A stretch of DNA of 64,000 nt from Cyanoderma ruficeps (taxonomy: Eukaryota; Chordata; Aves; Passeriformes; Timaliidae): assembly GCA_008694505.1 (NCBI GenBank), contig VZDJ01000301.1, forward strand, positions 8,485,063 to 8,549,062, in the 5' to 3' direction. The notes under the pieces are model-generated. The model was given only the letters and a program-made list of their open reading frames with translations, did not search any database and was not told the origin of the DNA. Made by a program: the position numbers and the translations under genes. How positions within the stretch are numbered: the stretch's first letter is position 1; the number at the start of each line of letters is the position of its first letter. Positions 46,946 through 62,660 of the stretch are shown one piece after another.

Positions 46946-46964
46946 ACTACGAGCCCCAGGGCCC
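46946..46964 (+). promoter_or_regulatory. ZNF143-like site facing PDCD10
   Basis: The plus-strand sequence ACTACGAGCCCCAGGGCCC resembles the left half of the ZNF143 consensus well (ACTAC and CCCAG intact) and the right half poorly. With the site at 46915-46933 it forms an imperfect inverted repeat separated by 12 bp. Confidence 0.5.
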
Positions 46965-46973
46965 CGCGCGCGG

Positions 46974-47070
46974 TTCCGGACAACGCCTGGTGTGTGGTAA
47001 CACCGCGGATCTTCCTCCTCCTTCTCCTCCTCCTCCTCCTCCTGCTCCTGCTCCTCGCGGGCGCTTCCGG
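46974..47070. promoter_or_regulatory. two ETS-like sites near the PDCD10 start
   Basis: TTCCGGA at 46974-46980 and CTTCCGG at 47064-47070 carry the GGAA core of ETS/GABP factors on the minus strand. Such sites are usual in CpG-island promoters of housekeeping genes. They lie around the proposed PDCD10 first exon. Binding is not shown by sequence alone. Confidence 0.4.
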
Positions 47071-47127
47071 CGCGGCGGCGGCGGCGAAGCCCCTCGGGAG
47101 CAGCGGGGGCTCGGCGGGCCGGGGCAG
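46985..47127 (+). other. PDCD10: PDCD10 exon 1, non-coding (putative)
   Basis: A good plus-strand donor, GGGGCAG|GTGAGG, ends the exon at 47127. The exon would include a pyrimidine-rich tract of TCC repeats (about 47008-47057) and GCG repeats. The 5' limit is inferred. It has no coding role that I can see; the PDCD10 start codon is 6.4 kb further on. Extra alternative 5' exons, known in mammals, may lie in the first intron. Confidence 0.5.
47008..47057. repeat. PDCD10: TCC-type trinucleotide tract in the PDCD10 leader
   Basis: A pyrimidine run built on CTCCTCCTCCTCCTCC with TGC interruptions. It is purine-rich on the minus strand and could vary in length between individuals. Confidence 0.75.
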
Positions 47128-50100
47128 GTGAGGTGCCGAGCCCTGCCGTGCCCGGCGCTCCGCGGGCTGGACGCGGGGCCCGCCGCGCCCTGCGGGGCTG
47201 CGAGAGGGGCGATCGAGCCGCCCCCGGCACGGCGGCCGGGCCGAGGAAGCGGCTGAGGGCGGCCTCGCTGTGCGGGGAAGGTGCGCGGAGTGTCGCTTCC
47301 TCTCCCGGCCGGGCGGTGACCTCCTTCCTCCGGCCCCGAGGCGCCGCCGAGGGCTTGTCCTTCTCCCCGCCCTTCTCGCGGCCGCAAGGGTTGGGGCCTG
47401 GCCCCGCTCCGGGGTTCCCGGCCTGGTGCTGGTTCCTTCGGCCCGGGCCCGGCAGGCGCAAGCCCGGATGTGTTTTATTTTTGTGTGTATTATTTTTAGC
47501 TCGTCCTCTCGGAGCGGAGAGCTGTCAGGTGGCTGCGGCGGGCAGAAAGAAAGGGCACCTGGGCTCCTTCCTGCGCCAGGGGAGGTGTAGGTTGAACATT
47601 AGAGAGAAATTACTCACAGAAGGGGTGATTAGCCATCGGAATGGGCTGCCCTGGGAGGTGGTGCAGTCACCGTTCCTGGAGGTGCCTGAGGAGAGGCTGG
47701 ACGTGGCATTCGGTGCCGTGGTCTGGTTGACAGGGTGGTGTTTGTTCAAAGGTTGGACTCGGTGATCTTGGAGGGCCTTTCCTGTGTGGCTGATTCTGTG
47801 ATTCCTTCTCCGCAGGGTCCCCCCCTTAGGGACTGAGCAGTCAGGGAACGTGTTCAGGGCTGGGGTGTCCCACTGAGTTGCTCACTGAGCTGGTGGGTTG
47901 GGTTGTTGTTTTTTTTCCTGTAGCTCGCACATACTGGGTGGCTGAAACCTTGTGCTGTTCCTGTTATCAGAGGAATTAATTCTCTCCTCTGGTATTTGTT
48001 CACATGTTGGAATGTATTTTTGTCCCTTTGGAGCTGTGTCGTACCCTGTTCGTGTTTGATAGAGTAAGGGCTTCACTTGCACCCAGAGAGGTGAAAAAGA
48101 AAGAGAAAGTGGGTGTATGTTGTGGTTATTTATTCCAGCGTTCACGGCCTGTTTCAGTTATGCTGTGTAACAGTTCTGGTGTTGCTGACTGGTGGAACTG
48201 GAGCACAGGCTGTGGGCTCTCATGGGAGACACAGACTGCCTGTATTAGGACACATTAAATCACTTCCATTTTGAAGTCCAGTGAAAGAACACGGACTAAT
48301 TATAAGCCTGACTTCAGGCTAGGCTTGGTTTTTGTTTTTTAAGTTGATACGGTGCTAAAAATAGACGTCTTGGATTTATCACAGGTCTGTGTCATTTCTG
48401 AATTAGTCATAGAACTGCTCTTACAGTAATCAAATGCATAAGCAGTTCTGCTTTGGCAGAGTGAATTTCACTGCAGGTGACTGTTACACGTGTGTGGGGA
48501 TGTTTGAAAACTGTATTTCTGTTCTAGTGAGAAGCATTTGAAGACACTTTGAAAACTTCAGTGCTATTTGCTGGTGACAGTCCTTTTATTAACTCTTCAG
48601 TGAAACTATTTGGTGTAAGAATCTGTAGGATATGGAATCAGTTTAGCCTTTTAAGTCTCTTGTTATCGTTGCTGATTTTAAAATACAGATTGTTATCCTA
48701 ATACTTGATCTGTATGCTAATCCCAGTGAAGCCACCCAGACTCAGTTTTAAAAAGAAGGAAAGTAATTCTGTATCTGAAACACAAAGCTTTGAAGCTCTG
48801 TATCAAATAATCTAAGTTATACAATGGGAAATAAATGCAATTGATAATTAAAATCAGTGGCAGGTAAAGTAATATCTGACCAAAAAAAGAAAAAGTGTGG
48901 GTTAGGCTTGTTTTTTTTTAATTCAAGTGACCTTTAATGACAGAAACAGAGTTACCAAGAGAGCTGTGGGGTGTGTATATAGTTAAAGAGCATATTCTGC
49001 AATTTTTTTTACTTCCATAAACTTTACAACAGCAATAGTAAATTGCCTACTCTCCCTCCTCCCATGCACATTGGTCTTACATTTTAATTCAAGCTCTGCT
49101 TCTGAATCCAGATGGAATTTATGCTGTTATTTCCCTTCCCCCATTCTTTCTTCCTGGACTTGAATGACTGGACTTTTTCTGGTTACTGAGGGATCTCAGA
49201 TCAGGTTAACGGTGAAACCTCTCCTTGAATCCTCACTGCAAAAAGTGGAGCAGAACCTCTTGGCAGTAAGGTAGCCTGTTCTAGCAGGAATGGAGCTGTG
49301 ATTTTGAAATAACCATTGAAATAATAATAATATTTGTGATCACTGCCTTGGGCCTTGTTCCTGTGTAGTACTTTTCTAAAAAAGAATATTAATGTCTGAG
49401 CAGTTAGCAGATGTAGGGTAGATGGAGCCTGGAGAAGAGAATAGAGACAAAATCAGTGCAGAGGTAGATCTGCTGATGACAGAGCTGAAACCCTGCCAAT
49501 TGATACCAAATACTTCTGTTGGTTTAAAACTTGAAAGGTTGAAATGATGAGAGTCTGCTCTCTTTGCTTTCAGCACTGCTTCAGAAGAGTGTGTTACACA
49601 AACACCTTTCTCTGCTGGAGTCCTCGCTCATCTCCAGCCTGGCCTAGGAGCAGGTGTGGATTTGGGGAAGTTGGATTTGCTGTAGTTCCATGGTCGTGGC
49701 TGTGCTCTTATGAAGCAGCTCTGCAGTTCTGCTGGATTTCAGTGCATGACCAAAAGTCTGTCAGTAAATGACACAATTTAGAGAAAGCAAACTGGCACCC
49801 TAGACACTGACAATGGTGGCTGTATATTTGGAAAGTGTCTTTTTGGCAGGGGTTGGGTTTGGGGTTTTCTTTTCTGCTAAAGTTCAGTTGAATGATTTAA
49901 AATGTCACTGGCTGGCTATGGGGGAATAGTTCTGTCAAAGAACCTTTCCAAATCTATTCCTCATCTAAAATACACCCTCTCTCTCTGTGTTTGCTGACTG
50001 GCTGGGATCACATTTTAGTGCTGAGACTTAATAGTTAGAACGTAACATTTATTCTCACAGTGAAAGCACGTATTCCATGTTAGTGCATCTCTTGGAATAC

Positions 50101-53100
50101 AGCCTGATGTGTTTGATGGGTCAGGACTGAGCAGTCAGGGTTGTATTAACTGCTATTTTAGCACAGTTGGCAAATCTAGACTCTCCTTAAATTCCCTGCA
50201 TCGTTCTGGACGTTCTCTCCCCGGATTCTCACTGCACAGCCGCGGATGTGGGTCTGTGGGGTGGCCGTGACAAAGAGGAAAATCAGGCTGACCCTCAGTT
50301 CAGTGTTTGGCAGTGTCCTGCTGTCTTCTCCTCATCTGCCCCCTCAGACCAATTAACAGCTTTGCCAGCAGAGTAACACCTTTTATACATCTTGCAGTTT
50401 TCCAGGATTTTCTCAACTCCTACCACTCCACTGTACTGTCCTAATAAATCACCTTCTCGTGGAATTTTATTCCACCTTTTTTGAGGATGTGAAAAAAAGC
50501 CAGACGACGGATGAAACTAGGGTAAACTCCTCTCAAAGAAAAGGCTCTTTTGAGATTGGAGGAACTGAAGTTAAGCTGTTACAAGACACTGTCATGAAGT
50601 CTGGCAGCTGTGCAGAGCTGCTTTTGATCACATCCTAAAAGAAATGCTGAGAGCTCCTCCTTGCTGTGTGATAATGTGCATTAAACTTTGGCTCGAGTCA
50701 GGCCGTTGTGAAGGTGAAGTGGACTTGCTGATAGTTGGTCTAAATAGAACAGAAACCTCAGTTTCCAGGAGGATTTGGTCCCTAATCAGGATTGAGACTT
50801 TCTTCAAGGGTATTTGGATGTGGTTTAGTGCAGCTGTGACAAACTGACTTTCAGTGACACAATGAACACGGAGTTCTTGTGGAGATAATTATTCTTTCTA
50901 CTTAACACTAGCAAAGACTGAAGTGAATAAGTTACATCCAAAAGATGTCAAGTTGATTCCTAATGGAAAGGATGAATAGTTTGAGAATTTTAGCAGTCAG
51001 GTACTTCAGACACTGTGATGCTTCCTAGTGTATCTTCTGGAAAAGGGGAAGATTTCTGAAATAATGAACAAGCAGCGTGATAAATTGCATATACTTCTTT
51101 TCATACCTTGGCAACAAAAGCATTTGATGTTCTTAAATATTTCTTGTGTGCGTGTATATATAAACCCACCTCTTCAGTTGCAAAATTGGTATCTTTTGTA
51201 TTAATATAAATCCAAGTGTATGTTTTTTTTTAAGAGTGTCAGAGTCTGGAAAAGGGGTAATAGATAATGTATAATTGTTTTTATGGGAGGGTTTTAACTG
51301 TAGCATGGATTAGTAACAATAGCTTATGGTTCTTCGGGAGAAAATGAGTTCTTCATGGTAGCTCACAGTGTAATAGGTTTTCATCATCATAAAAATCCAT
51401 CATTTCACTTAGTATTTCCTTTTGTGTGTGTGTGGATACTGCTAACCCATAAAAACAAAGTAATTATATCTAATGGCAATTTTGTCCTTTTTTTGCCCTT
51501 CTCCCTGCGATAAAAATCTTTTGGGTAGAGAAGAACAATATTCAGTGACCTGATTTAACTATTTAAAAAACTTACTCTGAGAACACAGAGATAAAAAGTT
51601 GCCATAAATGAATCTGTGGGTGCAGGTGGTGCTTGTCAGATATTTACTGAACTTCCAGAAAGGAGGAATTAACCAGCAAACCAACCAGATCTCCTTCCAG
51701 CAGGGAATGCACAGGGATAATAAATGGGACAGCTTGTACCTGCAGTAGGGAGTGAAAACTTGTTCAGACAAGTTCCCTCCCCCCATGTGAGCAGACCTTG
51801 CATGAATTTATGTAACTGAAACGAGTTCTTGGGAAAACACTCAACTTTTTGAGGAGTGATGAATATTCACTTGTATTCTTCCACGTCGTGTAAAACACCA
51901 GAGGTGGGGGAGGAAGCTGTGAGACCCCTGATGATCGCAGCTCCATCCCTTGGATGGATTTCATCCATCCAGACTCCTTTCTAAAGTCTCAGGAATCCTT
52001 TTCTGGGGCTGGAGGAATCAGCTCATCTGTGGCATTGGAGGCTGGAGCAGCAAGAGAAACCAAGTGAGGTTTTGCAATGAGCAGTCCATGCCAGAAGACT
52101 TGCAGAAAGTTTTTACTGTAGTCATGTTTAATTTTTCTTCAGGAAAAGCTCGGATGAGATATGCACAATATTTGTCGTCATCCAGTTTCTTCTCTGTGCT
52201 GACTGGAGTCAGGAACAAATTTCACTCGTATAAATGTGGGTAAACAATTATAGATCTGCTCTGGACAAAAAATACCTGTTCTTCTATTGAAACAGCCTGA
52301 AGATCTTTAGCCAGTGCAGGGCATAATGAGGAATATGGCTTGAAGAAATGTCTTGGCATGTTCTGAACCTGTTCATACTCTCAGCAAGTGATGGTGATTA
52401 CTGGAGTAGTTTCTGCTGTTTCTTATCATTTCACTCTTTTCACTTCTTACTAAAATGTCAGTAAATTACACAGATATGCAAATGCCTGGTGTCTGGAGCT
52501 TGCTAGGAGGAAAAAAAATCTCTCCTCTAGTGCATTAAATACTCCAAGCAAATCTAAAAATTAAACCCCTTAATATCTTTCTTTTTATCTTTATTTCTGA
52601 CTTGGACTTCAGGTCTTTAAACTCAATCATGTCATATAAAATATTTTAAAAGATTGTGATGAATAGGAAGTACAGCAGGCTGGAACAAGGGTTTTTTTTT
52701 TTATCAGCTGTAAGGTGACCTTTTTTCTTTTCCACATCATTTCTGGGTCTGAGCAGTGATCCTTCCATGTTGGGTACGATGAGCTGGGCTGGGTGGAGAA
52801 CTTCCAAAACAGAGATTCAGTTACTGGAACAATAATTTTCCATTGAGTTCACGTAGCTGCTGACACACCCTGAGTGGAAACATGACTTCAGCTTATATAA
52901 AACCAAAGATGCAGTGTTCACATTCAGATGGGTGGAAAGCAGGCACCGATCTCCTGCAGAATCACAGCCTTTGATGCATGTGCAAAAACTATGGAGTGTT
53001 TATAGGTGGTTTGAATAGTCACAATGCATCTGGATGAAGTTTGGGGTTGCAGCATGTAGTGCTTCCCAAGCTTTTTCTGGATGGGATTTGTCAGGACCCT

Positions 53101-53519
53101 TATGCTGCTGCCTGTGAGTGGTGGCAAGATTTTTGTAAATATCCCATAAAATCCCTGCTTTCAGGAGAATTGATCCCATAAGAACACGAAGAGAGGAAAC
53201 ACTGGTGGTAGCACCTTTCCTTTAAAATATTCACTTAAGAGATTTCAGTTGGGGTTTTGAAGCCACTCCAAGTGGTCATTCCATGTTTCCTTGACTGATG
53301 TAATGAGAAATCCCTGGTTTCTAGGCAGTAAAACTCACCTTGATGTGTGCCTTGTCATTTTTAGAACCCGTCCCTCAGGAGCATTTGTAATTGTGTGTTT
53401 GCTTTCTCTTTTCTCACACGCCCCAAGGCCAATAGCTTTTCCAAGTTCTTCAAGTATTCTTGCACAACGAGGAAAAAGAGGAGACATTTCAGTGGATGAG
53501 GAGTTTTTTGCTTCTATAG
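47128..53519 (+). other. PDCD10: PDCD10 first intron region (about 6.4 kb)
   Basis: This lies between the proposed non-coding exon 1 and the start-codon exon. A CR1 tail is at 47575-47805. The rest, from about 47900, is AT-rich with no recognised gene. In mammals PDCD10 has alternative non-coding 5' exons; I could not place one confidently here. Confidence 0.6.
47575..47805 (+). mobile_element. CR1-type LINE 3' tail close to the promoter
   Basis: Clear CR1 3'-end sequence: ACAGAAGGGGTGATTAGCCA, GAATGGGCTGCCCTGGGAGG, TGGTGCAGTCACCGTTCCTG, GGAGGTGCCTGAGGAG, then GGTTGGACTCGGTGATCTTG and a terminal TGATTCTGTGATTC repeat. It is truncated at the 5' end and lies in the same orientation as PDCD10, about 450 bp inside the first intron. 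Confidence 0.93.
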
Positions 53520-58933
<5,414 letters not shown>

Positions 58934-59034
58934 AAACTGTATATGTTGAGAGTTGTACTTTTCAATGGTGGATAGGGTACCTTTATATGTAAATTTTAAA
59001 AAGTTTTGACTGTATAAATTATCTGCTCCCCTCT

Positions 59035-59053
59035 GTCTCTCTCTCTCTCTCTC
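59035..59053. repeat. PDCD10: CT dinucleotide repeat in the PDCD10 3' UTR
   Basis: About nine CT units, with CCCCTCTGT on the left and CGAGGGGCC on the right. The flanking CCCTC and GAGGG are complementary. The tract could bind polypyrimidine-binding proteins; that is inference. Confidence 0.85.
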
Positions 59054-59339
59054 GAGGGGCCTAATGCAGGATTTTGAATGGGATTATTGCCATCTTACAC
59101 CATATTTTTGTAAAACATTGTAGCTTAATCATAATCTCACAAGAAAGGTTTTTGCATCACTTTTTGCTATTATCATTCTTTTCAGAATTATAAGCCAAAA
59201 GAATTTACGCCTTAATGTGTCATTATGTAACATTCCTTATAAGAATTGTAAATATTTGGTGTTCTGTTTCTGACATTTTAACTTGAAAACGAAAAAAACT
59301 GCAAGATTATGTATTTAACAATATTGGTGGCAAATATTC

Positions 59340-59345
59340 AATAAA
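59340..59345 (+). terminator. PDCD10: polyadenylation signal AATAAA for PDCD10
   Basis: This hexamer lies about 400 bases after the stop codon, followed within 20-40 bases by TGTCTTTTTGTATGTG, a typical downstream U/GU-rich element. It is the best candidate for the main site. Confidence 0.75.
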
Positions 59346-59448
59346 TAGTTTACATCTGTTAGACTGTCTTTTTGTATGTGAACAAAAGTGCAGAACTCAT
59401 CTTTCTAGAACTGCAGAACATTCATTCAGTAGAAAAAAAGAAAAAAAT

Positions 59449-59454
59449 AATAAA
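59449..59454 (+). terminator. PDCD10: alternative polyadenylation signal
   Basis: A second AATAAA occurs in an A-rich stretch about 110 bases after the first. A downstream GU-rich element is less clear. Confidence 0.4.
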
Positions 59455-62400
59455 ATTATTTGGGTGCTTAAAGCTACCGGGAGTTTAAATCAGTGTAAAA
59501 TGAGGGGTTTTCCTTAAAACTGAGATTTTTGGCTGTTATCTAGACCAGAGTATCAGAATAATTATATTAAAATGTCTTTGAGAAAGTAATTAAAAAACCC
59601 AGAAGTGAGATGTGCTTTTGTTTTTGATAGAAACTAGATCTCACTTCTTTCTTAGTCTTCTGTCAGTGGTGAGTTAAGAGGGTTTTTTTTACTCCTAGGC
59701 TATTCCAAGGTTTGGAGCACAGGTTTATTTGAAATATATGCAGCAAAGCTTGAATTTAAACTATTCACAGAAGTGGGTTTGAGTTTGTCCCTTTTGGGAG
59801 GGAGGAGGATTGGAGCTAGAACTCTTCCAGGTAGCACTAGTGATATCTATACTATGCATGCCATAAGGCAACTTTGTCTTTTCAGGGAATTGAAATCATG
59901 TGAGACCTCCACTGACAAACCTTGGCTGTGTAGGTGGTTTTAAGAGCTGCTGCTGGACAGGTGGAAATTCTCTCTTTGTGATTTCCTGGTGATGTTTCAC
60001 AAGTTCTGACGAATCCCTTTGGAACTGCACCTCGGAGCTGATTTGGAAATAGAATAAACCTCTGGAAGTTTGCAAAATCTGTGGCCATTACTAGGAAGTT
60101 TAGGGAAGAATGTGAAGCAGCTGCTGAAGCTGCACAGGCTGTTGCAGGAGGAGCACTCCAGGCTGAAAGAGCACGATTGCTACAGAACTCTTCTTGTTTG
60201 GCTCCTGGAAATGGTGAAGAAGAGGGCCCTGCAGGTTGTCTGGCACACTGGCCTGGTGCTGTACTGCTCATCTGGGGCAAGTGCCTTATCCCAGGTTACA
60301 ACAGCTGGCTCCTTGCATTTGCTGATCTGAAAGGATCAAAAAAAAGGGGGGGGAAATGCAAACTGCAGCCTCCCCAATAGCACTGGATGTTCTGCTGTCT
60401 TGTGGTGCATGGAATCGCTTCCTCGATGAGAGCACTGACTGTAGTGAAATAGAACAATGTGAAGGAGAGTGTTGTGTAAAACTGAGTTCTTTGGGAATGG
60501 ATGTTGTGCAATTTTTTTGGTCACACATGGAGCTGTCAGCAGGACGTGGTCCTCAAAGCTTGCTGGCCAGCCTGTCCTCTGTTCTGACACTGGTGTCTGG
60601 TGTCCTTAGCAAAGTGAGCTTAGGAAAGGGATGCAGAAGCAATTTACAGTTCAAACTTTCTGCTGTTTCTCCAGGCTTGGCCTGCTGAACTGTCGTTTTT
60701 TGGCAAGGGGTAGAAGAACAGCAATGGTAGAGCTGACAAAATTAGAGCAATATTTAATTTGCATTCTTTGCATTCTGTAAGTAGAAGGGTTGAGCAGTCT
60801 CCTTGTGGGTGATGCTCACTTCAGTCATAGCTCCAGAGGGTTTCAGGAAAGATCATGAGTCAGGGAGAAGGAAGGGAAAGGCCCCTGGAGTTTGGGATAT
60901 TTCATCTGTCTTGGAAAGAGTGTTTGGTACTGGAGAGGCTGCAGCAGTGGCTGTAGAGAGAGAGAAACACAAAAGATTGGGTTAATTTTACGAATTTGGC
61001 CTGATTCCCATAATATTCTGAGATTTCTCTATTTTCTTGGATTCAGCAGGACAGTAATGCTGGCAATCATTACTTGAATGAGACCATGTTTATGTCTATG
61101 GGTGGTTAAAAATACATATAAAAAAATCCATTTATGACTGGTGTCCCAAACAAGCTGCTGTGTTATGTCCTGCCAGTTGATTCCTTGTCAAATCAGAGGC
61201 TATTTCATCAAGAAATAAACTGTTCCTGTTCATCAGTTTTTCCCCAAACCTTCATTGGGTAAAAGGTACCAAATACAGGGCTAAGCTTCAGGTTGTCTGG
61301 CCAATGTGTTTTATTTTGAACCTCATTGTGATTTCTATATGTTACCCTTAAAAGTAATGGAAACTTATTCATTGTAATCAATGTCTGGTAATGGGAAAAC
61401 TTGAAAATTGGTGTCTTCAGGTCACACTCTTCTGTTGTGTGCAGTGAATCCATATCTAGTGGTCTTATAAACCTTTCTTTTCCACCGAATATGAGCTGGG
61501 ACGTATGTCTGTCAAATTTTATTGTGGTTTTGCACTTTATTATTCAAGTTACCTGAGTAGCTAAAAGATAAGTTTCTCTTAAGGATTTTTGATGCAGCAG
61601 TTAGTGTTGCAGAATGCTCTTAGAAAATCTCTGCTGTGAATGTGGGTTATAACTGCTATGATAATGTTAACATACAGAAAACCAATCTAATAAAATAAAA
61701 CTTTGTATATTTGTTAATGAAGCAAAGAACCGTCTTAATCAGTTGTTTTGATTTTCCTCAGCCTGTAAAGAAGTGAAGAAAAGCTTAGGCTGGCTTGTTT
61801 GTGGCTGGAAGCTCTGATACTGATCCACAGATTTGTGTGCAGGTCTGTGGGATGGGCCAGGTGCTCAAGGTTTATCTTGAGCTGTCAGGAAGTGGTGAGT
61901 GTGAAATCTCACCGAGTCCTGGTGTCAGACCTTCCTTGTCTCCAGCCAGCAGGAGCAGATAGTGTCAGTCTGCATCAAACTTTTATCTTTCCATGTGATC
62001 TTATCTAGATTAGCAGCAAAGTGCTCCTTCTTAATGTGCTTTTGTTTGTTCTGCAGCTGTTATCTCCTCATTTTACACAGGCTCTGCCTCTTTCAGCTTG
62101 GGTGGGGAAAGGCAAAGAAGGTTGTCCAGACAAACTTGCCACGAACCTGAGCTTTAGATTGCTGCATTTATTTATTTCCCCTTCAGACTGGAGGGATGTG
62201 TGCCGTGGTAATAACTGGATTGGGCACAGCAGTGATTACCCCTCTGCAGGAGGCAGTTCTGCCTGAGAATCTCGCTTGGCCGAGCTCGGCCTGGCTCATC
62301 TTCCCTCAGGATTCCCCTCCCGGGGAAGCACTGCAGGCACTTTGTGCTGGGAGGTGTGGGAACTCCCTGAGCTCTGCACAATCCCCCTGGGCATCGGTGC

Positions 62401-62594
62401 CCTTGGCCATTTCTCACTGCACTCCTTTGCTTTTCCTCCTACACATCTGGGCAGATGTTGCTTTTGAAAGAGAATAGTAGGGAACGTGGTTCAGGAACAG
62501 AACCATGGCCCAGCAACAGTTTCAGTGCTAAAAAATGGGACTGAAAAGGTGCTCCTGGGTCATTTGGCTTCTCTCACAGAAGTTAGAAGGTGCT

Positions 62595-62660
62595 GTTGGC
62601 CCTAAATCTGCCCAGCTCTGTTTTAAAGCCATCTTCTTTGTCCTCATTCCTCTCGTTAGA
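62595..62660 (-). mobile_element. possible antisense CR1 fragment
   Basis: CCTAAATCTGCCCAGCTCTG followed by TTTTAAAGCCATCTTCTTTG and TCCTCATTCCTCTC resembles the antisense strand of the CR1 region just before the 3' tail. The match is short and diverged, so this needs a repeat-library comparison. Confidence 0.45.

Larger units (their letters stand above)
46130..47480. promoter_or_regulatory. CpG island with divergent SERPINI1/PDCD10 promoter
   Basis: The base composition changes abruptly from AT-rich to very GC- and CpG-rich at about 46130 and back at about 47480. Divergent splice donors on the two strands flank its core (46732 minus, 47127 plus). In mammals SERPINI1 and PDCD10 are known to share a bidirectional promoter, and the same order and orientation is seen here. 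The transcription starts themselves are inferred. Confidence 0.85.
58934..59365 (+). other. PDCD10: PDCD10 3' untranslated region (short form)
   Basis: AT-rich sequence from the stop to an AATAAA at 59340-59345, with a T/G-rich element just downstream. It contains a CT-repeat at 59035-59053. Longer forms could use the AATAAA at 59449-59454 or those at about 61689-61697. Confidence 0.7.

Noticed and set aside
46664..47461. 265-codon open frame, minus strand, across both first exons
   Set aside because: Same composition effect; it would cross the divergent promoter, and the good splice donor at 46732 lies inside it.
47133..47765. 210-codon open frame, plus strand
   Set aside because: It runs out of GC-rich promoter sequence straight into a CR1 tail, so its length is accidental.
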